Shown here in pieces: positions 53,555 to 61,844 of a stretch of 64,000 nucleotides of DNA. The translations under genes and the position numbers were made by a program. The notes below the pieces were generated by a model. That model was not told where the DNA came from, made no database searches, and worked only from the letters and a program-made list of their open reading frames with translations. The first letter of the stretch is position 1; the number at the start of each line of letters is the position of its first letter. The stretch comes from Thermomonas sp046293095 (lineage in GTDB: Bacteria; Pseudomonadota; Gammaproteobacteria; Xanthomonadales; Xanthomonadaceae), in assembly GCF_046293095.1 (NCBI RefSeq), contig NZ_JBKBPN010000001.1, positions 1 to 64,000 on the forward strand. Direction: 5' to 3'.

Positions 53555-53582
53555 CTACGCAGGGCCTTCGGGTTTGGATGCG
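53555..53582 (-). promoter_or_regulatory. ECF-sigma autoregulatory promoter of rpoE-chrR
   Basis: On the minus strand: CGCATCCA (53582-53575), 15 bases, CGTAG (53559-53555). It sits between the sigma gene and the divergent desaturase operon. Confidence 0.8.
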
Positions 53583-53607
53583 GCAGGGGAATAAATGACA
53601 CCCCCCC

Positions 53608-53635
53608 TGCATCCATCGCGGGAAAAGTCGCGTAA
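53608..53635 (+). promoter_or_regulatory. ECF-sigma promoter of lipid-modification operon
   Basis: TGCATCCA at 53608-53615, 15 bases, CGTAA at 53631-53635, 20 bases before the desaturase start. Back-to-back with the sigma gene promoter. Confidence 0.85.
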
Positions 53636-53654
53636 ATAGACGCGTTCCCAACGG

Positions 53655-54623
53655 ATGCTCACGATGCCCCAGGACCCGGCGCCCCCACCCCAGCGCACTT
53701 CTGCGAAAGCCACCGGCACCCGCTGGCTGCGCCAATGGTTTGACAGCGCCGCGATGCCGGTGCCGGAGGGTGCCGATGCAGACCGGGTGGACTGGCTGCG
53801 GGTGCTGCCCTTCGTCCTGCTGCACCTAGGCTGCCTGGCCGTGATCTGGGTGGGCGCATCCCCCATCGCCCTGCTGGTGGCCGCCCTGCTCTACGCCGTG
53901 CGCATGTTCGCGATCACCGGCTTCTACCACCGCTACTTCTCGCATCGCGCCTTTCGCACCTCGCGCCCGATGCAGTTCATTTTTGCTTTGGTCGGTGCGG
54001 CCAGCGTGCAGCGCGGACCGCTGTGGTGGGCGGCGCACCACCGCCACCACCACCGCCATTCCGATGCGCCGGAGGATCCGCACTCCCCCCGCCACGGGTT
54101 CTGGCGCAGCCACATGGGCTGGTTCCTCACCAAGCGCGCCTTCGCCACCGACCTAAGCCGGGTGCCGGACCTGGCCCGCTTCCCGGAACTGCGCTGGCTG
54201 GACCGCTTCGATGTGGCGGTACCTGCGGCTATGGCCGTGGCCCTGTATGGGGTAGGCGAAGTGCTGGAGCGCGTCGCGCCGGGGCTGGGCACCAACGGCC
54301 CACAGCTGCTGGTGTGGGGCTTTTTCGTCTCGACCGTGGTGCTGTTCCACGCCACGGTGACCATCAACTCGCTGGCGCACCGGTTCGGCAGCCGTCGTTT
54401 CGCGACGACCGACGACAGCCGCAACAACCTCTGGCTGGCGCTGCTGACCTTCGGCGAGGGCTGGCACAACAACCACCATTTCTATGCCAGCAGTGCACGG
54501 CAGGGCTTCCGCTGGTGGGAGATCGACCTGACGTGGTACGGCTTGCGACTGCTGGCGGCGCTGGGGCTGGTGCGCGACCTGAAGCCGGTACCCGCCTGGG
54601 TGCTGGCCAAGGCGGAGCGCTGA
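53655..54623 (+). CDS. acyl-CoA/acyl-lipid fatty-acid desaturase
   Basis: 322 residues from the ATG at 53655 (53664 is alternative). The three His boxes of membrane di-iron desaturases are present: HRYFSH (about residue 96), HHRHHHRH (about 128) and HNNHH (about 274). About four membrane helices. Introduces a cis double bond, probably delta-9, in stress-modified membrane lipids. First gene of an eight-gene operon. Confidence 0.9.
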   Translation: MLTMPQDPAPPPQRTSAKATGTRWLRQWFDSAAMPVPEGADADRVDWLRVLPFVLLHLGCLAVIWVGASPIALLVAALLYAVRMFAITGFYHRYFSHRAFRTSRPMQFIFALVGAASVQRGPLWWAAHHRHHHRHSDAPEDPHSPRHGFWRSHMGWFLTKRAFATDLSRVPDLARFPELRWLDRFDVAVPAAMAVALYGVGEVLERVAPGLGTNGPQLLVWGFFVSTVVLFHATVTINSLAHRFGSRRFATTDDSRNNLWLALLTFGEGWHNNHHFYASSARQGFRWWEIDLTWYGLRLLAALGLVRDLKPVPAWVLAKAER

Positions 54624-54624
54624 C

Positions 54625-55887
54625 ATGCGCATCGCCGTCGTCGGTTCCGGCATTTCCGGGCTGGCCAGCGCCTGGCTGTTGTCGCACGCGCACGACGTGG
54701 TGCTGTTCGAGGCGAACGATTACCTCGGCGGCCACACGCATACGCACCCGATCGAGCTGGCCGGCCAACGCTATGCGGTGGACACCGGCTTCATCGTCCA
54801 CAACCCAGCCCACTACCCCCTGCTCACGCGCCTGTTCGACCAGCTCGGCGTGGCCAGCCAGCCCACCACCATGAGTTTCTCGGTGCACAACGCGCGCACC
54901 GGGCTGGAATACAACGCGACCACGCTGGACACGCTGTTCTGTCATCGCCGCAACCTGGTCTCACCGCGCTTCCTGGGCATGGTGCGCGACCTGTTCCGGT
55001 TCTACCGGCAGGCGCCCTCGCTGCTGGACGGCGACAGCCCCGGCCCGGGCATCGGCGACTGGCTGGATGACAACGGCTACGGCGAGGCCTTCCGCGACGA
55101 CCATCTGGTGCCGATGGCGTCGGCGCTGTGGTCCTCCCCGCCGGAGCAGATCCTGGCCTTCCCGGCCCGCTATCTCGTGCAGTTCATGGCCAACCACCAG
55201 ATGCTGCAGGTCAGCGGCCGCCCCGAATGGCGGGTGGTCCGCGGCGGTTCGTCCACCTACGTGGCGGCCCTGCGTGCACGCTGGCAGGTGCAGGAGCGGC
55301 TGCGCTGTCCAGTACGCAGCGTAAGCCGCGATGCCCACGGCGTGACCGTGGACAGCGCGGTGGGTAGCGAACGCTTTGACCGCATCGTACTGGCTTGTCA
55401 CAGCGACCAAGCCTTGGCCCTGTTGACGGATGCCACCGCCGAAGAGCGCGACGTACTGGGCGCCATCGCCTACCAGCCCAACGACGTGGTGCTGCATACC
55501 GATGCCCGCCTGCTACCACGCAATCGCAAAGCCTGGGCTGCCTGGAACGCCTACGTGCCCGGCACCCCGGATGCGCCCTGCACAGTCAGCTACTGCATGA
55601 ACCTGCTGCAGGGCCTGCAGTCACCCGAGCCGTTCGTGGTCACCTTGAACCGCAGCGACGCCATCGACCCGGCCAAGGTCTTGCGCCGCCTGCATTACCA
55701 GCACCCGGTCTATAACGCCGTCTCGGTAGCGGCACAGCGCCGCAAGGCGCGCATCCAGGGCCACCACCACACCTGGTTCGCGGGCGCCTACTGGGGCTGG
55801 GGCTTCCATGAGGACGGCATGAGAAGCGCCGTCGAAGTCGCCGCCGGCCTGGGCGTCCGTTGGTCCGAGGACGGGAGTTCGCAATGA
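54625..55887 (+). CDS. FAD-dependent amine-oxidase-like oxidoreductase
   Basis: 420 residues. FAD motif IAVVGSGISGLASAWLL at the N-terminus, then LFEANDYLGGHTHTH (GG doublet). It ends ...WFAGAYWGWGFHEDGMRSAVEVAAGL, a typical flavin-binding close. The homologous gene in Rhodobacter RpoE regulons is in the same operon type, and products there modify unsaturated acyl chains. The exact reaction is unknown to me. Confidence 0.85.
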   Translation: MRIAVVGSGISGLASAWLLSHAHDVVLFEANDYLGGHTHTHPIELAGQRYAVDTGFIVHNPAHYPLLTRLFDQLGVASQPTTMSFSVHNARTGLEYNATTLDTLFCHRRNLVSPRFLGMVRDLFRFYRQAPSLLDGDSPGPGIGDWLDDNGYGEAFRDDHLVPMASALWSSPPEQILAFPARYLVQFMANHQMLQVSGRPEWRVVRGGSSTYVAALRARWQVQERLRCPVRSVSRDAHGVTVDSAVGSERFDRIVLACHSDQALALLTDATAEERDVLGAIAYQPNDVVLHTDARLLPRNRKAWAAWNAYVPGTPDAPCTVSYCMNLLQGLQSPEPFVVTLNRSDAIDPAKVLRRLHYQHPVYNAVSVAAQRRKARIQGHHHTWFAGAYWGWGFHEDGMRSAVEVAAGLGVRWSEDGSSQ

Positions 55888-56660
55888 GCTCGCACCCGTG
55901 CAGCGCGGTGTACGAAGGCACGGTTCGACATCGTCGCCACCTGCCGCGCCCACATGCGTTCGAATACCGGATGGCGCAGCTGTATCTGGATCTCGACGAG
56001 CTGGAAACGGTGTTTCGTGGGCGCTGGCTGTGGTCAGCGACGCGACGCGCACTGGCCGAGTTTCGCCGGTCGGATTTCCTTGGCCCGCCGGAGCGCCCGC
56101 TCAAAGAAGCCGTGAAGGATCGCGTCGAAACCGCCACCGGCGAGCGCCCGGCTGGCCCGGTGCGGCTGCTGACACACCTGCGTTATGCCGGGGTGATCTT
56201 CAACCCGGTCAGCTTCTACTACTGTTTCGACGCCGACGGTGAGACCCTGCACAGCATCGTCGCGGAGATCACCAACACGCCGTGGCAGGAGCGCCATGCC
56301 TACGTGCTGCCGGTCGCCCAGGCGGTCCGGCATGGCCGCAGCCTGCACTGGCAGTTCGACAAGACCTTCCACGTCTCCCCCTTCATTGGCATGGCGCGTC
56401 GCTATGACTGGCGTTTCAGTGTTCCCGGGGAGGATTTGCATGTGCATATGGACGTGTTCGACGGTCAGTCGCGCGAGTTCGACGCCCATCTGACCCTGCA
56501 CCGCCGCCCCCTGACCGGCGCGGCACTGGCCCGCGTGCTGTGGCGCTATCCCCTCATGACCACCCAGGTGGTGGCCGCCATCCATTGGCAGGCGCTGCGG
56601 CTGTGGCTGAAGCGCACGCCCGTCCACGACCATCCCCGTTTGTCCGGAGGCCGTCCTTGA
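55884..56660 (+). CDS. DUF1365 family protein
   Basis: 258 residues, ATGA-overlapped with the oxidoreductase. DUF1365 pattern: YEGTVRHRRHLPRPHAFEYRMAQLYLDL, then RLLTHLRYAGVIFNPVSFYYCFDADGE, and HVSPFIGMARRYDWRFSVPGE. Found next to FAD and cyclopropane-synthase genes in many bacteria. Possible lipid-binding helper of the modification pathway; function not known. Confidence 0.9.
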   Translation: MSSHPCSAVYEGTVRHRRHLPRPHAFEYRMAQLYLDLDELETVFRGRWLWSATRRALAEFRRSDFLGPPERPLKEAVKDRVETATGERPAGPVRLLTHLRYAGVIFNPVSFYYCFDADGETLHSIVAEITNTPWQERHAYVLPVAQAVRHGRSLHWQFDKTFHVSPFIGMARRYDWRFSVPGEDLHVHMDVFDGQSREFDAHLTLHRRPLTGAALARVLWRYPLMTTQVVAAIHWQALRLWLKRTPVHDHPRLSGGRP

Positions 56661-57910
56661 ACGCCATCGTCCAGTCCGACCCCGCGCCGCGCTTCGGCGC
56701 CTTCGATCGCTTCCTGCGCCAGCGCCTGCTGGAGCGCCTGACCGGCTTCGGCCACGGTCACCTGGAAGTCCGCGACGCGCTGGGCATCATCACGTTCGGC
56801 CGTGCGGGTGATGGCCCCAGCGTCACCCTGGAGGTGCTGGACCCGGGCTTCTACCGCGCGCTGGCCGGCAACGGCAGCGTGGGCGCGGGCGAGGCCTACA
56901 TGGACGGCCTGTGGCGCTGCAGTGACCTGGTGGGCCTGGTGCGCCTGCTGGTGCGCAACCGCGACCTGCTGGATGGCATGGAAACCGGCAGTGCACGACT
57001 GGGCGGCTTGGCGATGAAGGCCATCCACCTGCTCCGCCGCAACACCCGCTCGGGCAGCCGGCGCAACATCGCCGCCCATTACGACCTTGGCAACGATTTC
57101 TTCCGGCTGTTCCTGTCGGAGGACATGATGTACTCCTCCGCTTACTGGGCCAGCGCCGATGACACGTTGGAGGCCGCCTCCACCCGCAAACTGGACTTGA
57201 TCTGCCGCAAGCTGAACTTAAGCCCCAACGATCATGTGATCGAGATCGGCACCGGCTGGGGCGGGTTTGCCGTGCACGCCGCCAGGTACTACGGCTGCCG
57301 CGTCACCACCACCACTATTTCGCACGAGCAGTACACGCTGGCGCGTCAACGCGTGCAGGCCGCCGGGCTTGGCGACCGCATCACCCTGCTGCAATCGGAC
57401 TACCGCGACCTCACCGGCCAGTACGACAAGCTGGTGTCGATCGAGATGATCGAGGCCATCGGCGCCGAGTATCAGCCCGCTTACTTCGGCCAGATCGGGC
57501 GGCTGCTCAAGCCGGATGGGCTGGCGCTGGTGCAGGCCATCACCATCGAGGATCACCGTTACGAACAGGCGCTGACTTCGGTCGATTTCATCAAGCGGCA
57601 CATTTTCCCGGGCTGCTTCATCCCCTCGATCAACGCCATGCTGGCGGCCAAGACCCATAGCAGCGATCTGGCGCTGGTGGGGCTGGAAGATTTCGGGCTG
57701 TCCTACGCCCGCACCCTGCAGGCCTGGCGGGAACGCTTCCTCGCCCAGCTGCCGGCAGTGCGCGCACAGGGGTATGACGAACGCTTCATTCGCATGTGGG
57801 AGTTCTATCTGGCCTATTGCGAGGGCGGGTTCCGCGAGCGCGCCCTGGGCGTGGCGCATCTGTTGCTGGCCAAACCCGGCTGGCGCCCGTCCGGAGCGGA
57901 GGCGGCATGA
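56657..57910 (+). CDS. cfa: cyclopropane-fatty-acyl-phospholipid synthase family methyltransferase
   Basis: 417 residues from a TTG at 56657 with GGAGG upstream, overlapping the DUF1365 stop. SAM-binding motif VIEIGTGWGGFAVHAARYYGC at about residue 196; catalytic region DLGNDFFRLFLSEDMMYSSAYW and SIEMIEAIG. Adds a methylene (or methyl) group to unsaturated acyl chains, using the double bonds made by the desaturase. The Rhodobacter RpoE regulon also contains a CfaA homologue. Confidence 0.9.
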   Translation: MNAIVQSDPAPRFGAFDRFLRQRLLERLTGFGHGHLEVRDALGIITFGRAGDGPSVTLEVLDPGFYRALAGNGSVGAGEAYMDGLWRCSDLVGLVRLLVRNRDLLDGMETGSARLGGLAMKAIHLLRRNTRSGSRRNIAAHYDLGNDFFRLFLSEDMMYSSAYWASADDTLEAASTRKLDLICRKLNLSPNDHVIEIGTGWGGFAVHAARYYGCRVTTTTISHEQYTLARQRVQAAGLGDRITLLQSDYRDLTGQYDKLVSIEMIEAIGAEYQPAYFGQIGRLLKPDGLALVQAITIEDHRYEQALTSVDFIKRHIFPGCFIPSINAMLAAKTHSSDLALVGLEDFGLSYARTLQAWRERFLAQLPAVRAQGYDERFIRMWEFYLAYCEGGFRERALGVAHLLLAKPGWRPSGAEAA

Positions 57911-58416
57911 CCGTCTGGCTGACCCTGCTGGGGTATCAGGCCGTCTGGTTTGCGGCGGTGATCGGTGCCGGCCACGGCCTGTGGTGGCCGGGGGTCACCG
58001 CCGCCGCGCTGTTTGCGCTGTGGCGGCTGTGGGTGTCGTCGCAGCGCCTGCTGGAAGCCCGGCTGGCGCTGCTCGGCGTGGGCCTGGGTCTGGTGCTGGA
58101 AACCCTGTGGGTGCGCACCGGCCTGCTGGACTACGCAGCAGCCCCGGCACATGGCGTGCCGCTGTGGATTCTGGCGCTGTGGCTGGCGTTTTCCCTGTGC
58201 GTGGTGCCATTGCTGGGCTACCTGCACCGGCGCCTGCTGCTGGCTGCGGTGTTGGGGGCCATCGGCGGCCCGCTGGCCTATCTCGGTGCCGCGCGCGGCT
58301 GGCACGTCGTCGAGTTCGCCCAGCCGCACTGGCAGAGCCTGCTGGCACTGGCGGCAGGCTGGGCGGTGGCGATGCCGCTGCTCGCCTGGCGCGCCCGGCT
58401 CGGCCTGCAACCCTGA
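57907..58416 (+). CDS. DUF2878 membrane protein
   Basis: 169 residues, ATGA-overlapped with the synthase. Five or six hydrophobic helices (LTLLGYQAVWFAAVIGAGHG, LWWPGVTAAALFALW, LALLGVGLGLVLETLWV). The pattern is DUF2878, known mainly from this operon type. Unknown function; it may hold lipid substrates in the membrane. Confidence 0.85.
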   Translation: MTVWLTLLGYQAVWFAAVIGAGHGLWWPGVTAAALFALWRLWVSSQRLLEARLALLGVGLGLVLETLWVRTGLLDYAAAPAHGVPLWILALWLAFSLCVVPLLGYLHRRLLLAAVLGAIGGPLAYLGAARGWHVVEFAQPHWQSLLALAAGWAVAMPLLAWRARLGLQP

Positions 58417-58433
58417 CATTTGCGAGGTGCATC

Positions 58434-59207
58434 ATGCGTCTGAGCGAACAAGCACTGCTGATCTGGCTGCTGGCGGCCGCAATGATGGTGCTGGGCTGGC
58501 GCTGGCAGCGTCGGCGCAACAACGCCGGCATCGTCGATGTGCTGTGGTCGGCAGGGCTGGGCATGGCCGCGCTGGTGCTGGCCTTGACTGGCACCGGTGC
58601 GCTGTCCGCCCGCCTGCTGGTGGGCGTGATGGCCACTGCCTGGGCGCTGCGGTTGGCCCTGCACCTGTGGGCGCGCGTGCGGAGCGAACCCGAGGACGGC
58701 CGCTACCGCGCCTTGCGCGAGCACTGGCACGGCAGCCAGGCAATGTTCTTCGGCTTTTTCCAGTTCCAGGCACTGCTGGTGGTGCTGTTCGCATTGCCGC
58801 TGGCGGCGGTGGCCGCGCATCCCGCCCCGGCGACCTGGCAGCTCGCCGCGGCGGCGCTGATCTGGCTGTTTTCGGTTGCCGGTGAGGCGCTGGCAGATGC
58901 ACAGCTGGCGCGTTTCCGGGCCAATCCGGCCAACCGCGGCAAGACCTGTCGCAGCGGACTGTGGCGCTACTCGCGGCACCCCAACTACTTCTTCGAATGG
59001 CTGCACTGGTTCAGCTACGCCATCGCCGCCATTGGCAGCCCGCTGGCCTGGCTGGGCTGGCTGGGGCCGGTGGTGATGTACCTGTTCCTGCGCTACCTGA
59101 GCGGCATTCCGTTCACCGAACAGCAGGCCCTGCGCACGCGGGGCGATGACTACCGGGACTACCAGCGCCGCACCCCGATGCTGTTCCCCTGGTTTCCCAA
59201 ATCCTGA
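58434..59207 (+). CDS. DUF1295/steroid-5-alpha-reductase-like membrane protein
   Basis: 257 residues from the ATG at 58434. Six or seven membrane helices; C-terminal motif GLWRYSRHPNYFFEWLHWFSYA, shared with 3-oxo-5-alpha-steroid 4-dehydrogenase and isoprenylcysteine methyltransferase families. Probably reduces or methylates a lipid bond. Follows DUF2878 by 17 bases. Confidence 0.9.
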   Translation: MRLSEQALLIWLLAAAMMVLGWRWQRRRNNAGIVDVLWSAGLGMAALVLALTGTGALSARLLVGVMATAWALRLALHLWARVRSEPEDGRYRALREHWHGSQAMFFGFFQFQALLVVLFALPLAAVAAHPAPATWQLAAAALIWLFSVAGEALADAQLARFRANPANRGKTCRSGLWRYSRHPNYFFEWLHWFSYAIAAIGSPLAWLGWLGPVVMYLFLRYLSGIPFTEQQALRTRGDDYRDYQRRTPMLFPWFPKS

Positions 59208-59224
59208 CACTGAAAGGAGCGCCC

Positions 59225-60310
59225 ATGTCCGTGGTCACCCTGCAACACGACGAACTGCCCCGCGACCGACCTGCTCCGGGTCTGCTGGGCCTGGCCGAAC
59301 GCGGCTGGCTGCCGGATGCCCTGATCCGCGCCGGCATCCGTCGCCTGTGCAGACAGCGCCTGAAGGAAGAACTGGCCGGCGGCGTGGAAGCCCAGTCCGC
59401 ACGCCAGCGTGCGCGGCTTGATGCGTTACGGGAAAGCCCGCTTGCGATCGAAACCGAGGCCGCCAATGCCCAGCACTACGAGCTGCCGCCGGCGTTTTTC
59501 ACCCGGTGCCTCGGCCCACGGTTGAAGTATTCCTGCTGTTACTACCCGCGCGGCGACGAAACGCTGGGCGAGGCGGAGGACGCGATGCTGGCGCTGTACT
59601 GCGAACGCGCCGGGCTGGCCGACGGCCAGGACATTCTGGAGCTGGGCTGCGGCTGGGGCTCGCTGACCTTGTGGATGGCCGAGCGCTTCCCGAACGCCCG
59701 CATCACCGCGGTCTCCAACTCCAACGGCCAGCGTGGCTTCATCGAAGCCCGTTGTCGCGAGCGCGGGCTGGAGAACGTGCGCGTGCTGACCCGTGACGTG
59801 AACACACTGGAGCTGCCGACGGACGCCTTCGACCGCTGCGTGTCGGTCGAGATGTTCGAGCACATGCGCAATTACGAGCGCCTGCTGGGGCGCATCGGCA
59901 GCTGGCTGCGCCCGGGCGGCCGGCTGTTCGTGCACATTTTCGCGCACCGCACCCTGCTCTACCCGTTCGAGACGCAGGGTGAGGACAACTGGATGGGCCG
60001 GCACTTCTTCACTGGTGGCCTGATGCCGGCGGCCGACACCCTGCTGCATTTCCAGGGCGCACTGCACATCCGCCAGCAATGGTTGCTAGACGGCACCCAC
60101 TACGAGAAGACGGCCAACCACTGGCTGCAACAGCAGGACGCGCATCGTGACGAGGTGATGGCGATCCTGCGCGAGGCCTGCGGCGACGCGGCCGGGCTGT
60201 GGTACCAGCGCTGGCGGATGTTCTGGATGGCCTGCGCCGAGCTGTTCGGTTACGCCGATGGCCAGGAATGGCTGGTGTCGCATTACCTGTTCGAGCGGGC
60301 CAGGCGCTGA
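59225..60310 (+). CDS. second CFA-family SAM methyltransferase
   Basis: 361 residues. SAM motif ILELGCGWGSLTLWMAERFP at about residue 138, then SVEMFEHMRNYERLLGRIGSWLRPGG. N-terminal region LPPAFFTRCLGPRLKYSCCYYP matches the substrate loop of CFA-like/coclaurine N-methyltransferase-like enzymes. It differs clearly from the first CFA enzyme of the operon and may methylate a different position. A GAAAGGAGC ribosome site is present. Confidence 0.88.
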   Translation: MSVVTLQHDELPRDRPAPGLLGLAERGWLPDALIRAGIRRLCRQRLKEELAGGVEAQSARQRARLDALRESPLAIETEAANAQHYELPPAFFTRCLGPRLKYSCCYYPRGDETLGEAEDAMLALYCERAGLADGQDILELGCGWGSLTLWMAERFPNARITAVSNSNGQRGFIEARCRERGLENVRVLTRDVNTLELPTDAFDRCVSVEMFEHMRNYERLLGRIGSWLRPGGRLFVHIFAHRTLLYPFETQGEDNWMGRHFFTGGLMPAADTLLHFQGALHIRQQWLLDGTHYEKTANHWLQQQDAHRDEVMAILREACGDAAGLWYQRWRMFWMACAELFGYADGQEWLVSHYLFERARR

Positions 60311-60316
60311 ACCGGC

Positions 60317-60874
60317 ATGTCCAGAAGGCTGACCCGCTGGCGGATGCTATGGCTGGGGCTGATGCTTGCCTGCGCCCAGGCCGCCGCCCGCCGCCTGCCG
60401 CCCATTCCGGCGGCGGCCCAGCTCGACCTGCCGCGCTTCATGGGCACCTGGTATCTGGTCGGCGGCATCCCTACCCCGTTCGAGCGCCACGCCTGGAATG
60501 CCGTGCAGACCTACACGCTGCGCGATGACGGCAGCATCCTGACCACCCTTACCTTCCACGAGAAACGCGCCGACGGGCCACGCCGGCACACCGAGGCACC
60601 CGCCACGGTGCGTCCGGGCACCGGCAACGCGGTGTGGGACGTGCGTGTGTTCGGCCCCTTCAGGTCGCAATACAAAGTGGTCTGGCTGCGCGCCGATTAC
60701 GGGGCGATGCTGGTGGCGCGCGATGCCCGTGACTACGCCTGGCTGTTTTCCCGCACCCCGCAGGTGAGCGCAGCCGATCGTGCGCATGCGCGCCAGCTGC
60801 TGGCGGATGCCGGATACCCGTTAGAGCACTGGCGCGATATCCCGCACACGGCACGCGCCGGCAGTCATCGCTGA
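60317..60874 (+). CDS. second lipocalin
   Basis: 185 residues. Lipocalin motif FMGTWYLVGGIPTPFER, then GNAVWDVRVFGPFRSQYKVVWL and RDYAWLFSRTPQVS. The N-terminus is a signal but without a lipobox Cys in the right place (LGLMLACAQAAA, where the Cys lies before the probable cleavage), so it may be secreted rather than anchored. Last gene of the lipid operon. Confidence 0.88.
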   Translation: MSRRLTRWRMLWLGLMLACAQAAARRLPPIPAAAQLDLPRFMGTWYLVGGIPTPFERHAWNAVQTYTLRDDGSILTTLTFHEKRADGPRRHTEAPATVRPGTGNAVWDVRVFGPFRSQYKVVWLRADYGAMLVARDARDYAWLFSRTPQVSAADRAHARQLLADAGYPLEHWRDIPHTARAGSHR

Positions 60875-60880
60875 ACGGGC

Positions 60881-61276
60881 TCAGCCGCCGCAAACAGCGC
60901 GCACCTGCGCATCCAGCCGGCTCAGCTGGGCAAACCTTCGACGCAGCCCCAGCCGCTCCAGGGCCGCCCGGCGCTTGGCATGGGCGGCGCGGCAGCGGTC
61001 AGCGGTGGTCGCGACCAGATGATGCTGCCGCGGCCCGGCGGCAAGCCGGCCAGGTGGTTGGCTTGCCCGGCGCGGGCGCGTCGCCGCCTGCGCTGCGGGG
61101 ACCACCGGATCAGGCCAATAGTCCACGACCCGGTCCAACCGCGTCGCCCCGGTGCAGGGCCGGGACTGGTAGCTGACCGCAGCCGCCGGACCCACGCAGC
61201 GATAGAGCTGCTCGGCCTGCGCAGGCCAGGCAATCGCACTGCAAAGCAGCAGGACAATACGGACGAGTCGCTGCAT
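60881..61276 (-). CDS. exported DUF4124-like small protein
   Basis: 131 residues from the ATG at 61276. Signal peptide (IVLLLCSAIAWPAQA), then EQLYRCVGPAAAVSYQSRPC, resembling the DUF4124 start (Tyr-x-Cys ... Ser-x-x-x-Cys). The rest is basic with two more cysteines (DRCRAAH, VRAVC). Function unknown. It converges with the lipocalin gene. Confidence 0.6.
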   Translation of the reverse strand: MQRLVRIVLLLCSAIAWPAQAEQLYRCVGPAAAVSYQSRPCTGATRLDRVVDYWPDPVVPAAQAATRPRRASQPPGRLAAGPRQHHLVATTADRCRAAHAKRRAALERLGLRRRFAQLSRLDAQVRAVCGG

Positions 61277-61376
61277 CGGTCGCTCCGGCGGGATGGGAGC
61301 AGACAGGATTGCGCCGGATGCCGGCCAGCGCCGTCGGCGCACACACCGTCAGGGGGTCGGAAAACGGCGCACCGAT

Positions 61377-61844
61377 TCACTTGCCGTCAGCGAGATCCTC
61401 CAGGATCGGGCAGGTCGGCCGGTCGTCGCCCTGGCACTTGCGTGCCAGGGTTTCCAGCGTGTGCTGCATCGCCTGCAACTCGCGGATCTTTTCACCCAGC
61501 GCGGCTGCATGGGCGCGCGCCAGCTGCTTGACCTCGGCGCTGGCGCGGTGCGGGTTGTCCCACAGCGCCAGCAGGGCCTCGATCTGCTTGATCGAAAAGC
61601 ACAGCGAACGCGCGCGCCGGATGAAGCGCAGCCGGTGCAGGTCGGCCTCGCCGTACAGCCGGTAGTTGGCGAACGTGCGCGCCGCCGGCGCCACCAGGCC
61701 GATGCTTTCGTAGTGGCGGATCATCTTGGCCGAAACACCGGTCAGCGTCGCGGCCTGGCCGATGTTGTGCAAGCCCTGCTCCAGCGCATCGGCCAGCTCG
61801 GGGCGAACGGTCTTGCAGGTCATGGCGTTTTCCTTGCAGGTCAA
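61377..61844 (-). CDS. cueR: CueR-like Cu(I)-responsive MerR regulator
   Basis: 155 residues from the ATG at 61844, overlapping the ATPase stop. The MerR domain starts at NIGQAATLTGVSAKMIRHYESIGL. The metal loop CQGDDRPTC has the CueR Cys-x7-Cys spacing (Cu(I)/Ag(I)). The N-terminus is about 25 residues longer than CueR; a TTG at 61772 (GGAGCAGGG before it) would give the usual length. Senses copper for the adjacent exporter. Confidence 0.9.
   Translation of the reverse strand: MTCKENAMTCKTVRPELADALEQGLHNIGQAATLTGVSAKMIRHYESIGLVAPAARTFANYRLYGEADLHRLRFIRRARSLCFSIKQIEALLALWDNPHRASAEVKQLARAHAAALGEKIRELQAMQHTLETLARKCQGDDRPTCPILEDLADGK

Noticed and set aside
61277..61376. Possible ECF promoter before the DUF4124-like gene
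   Set aside because: A GCATCC box is present on the minus strand, but there is no CGTA at the 15-base gap.
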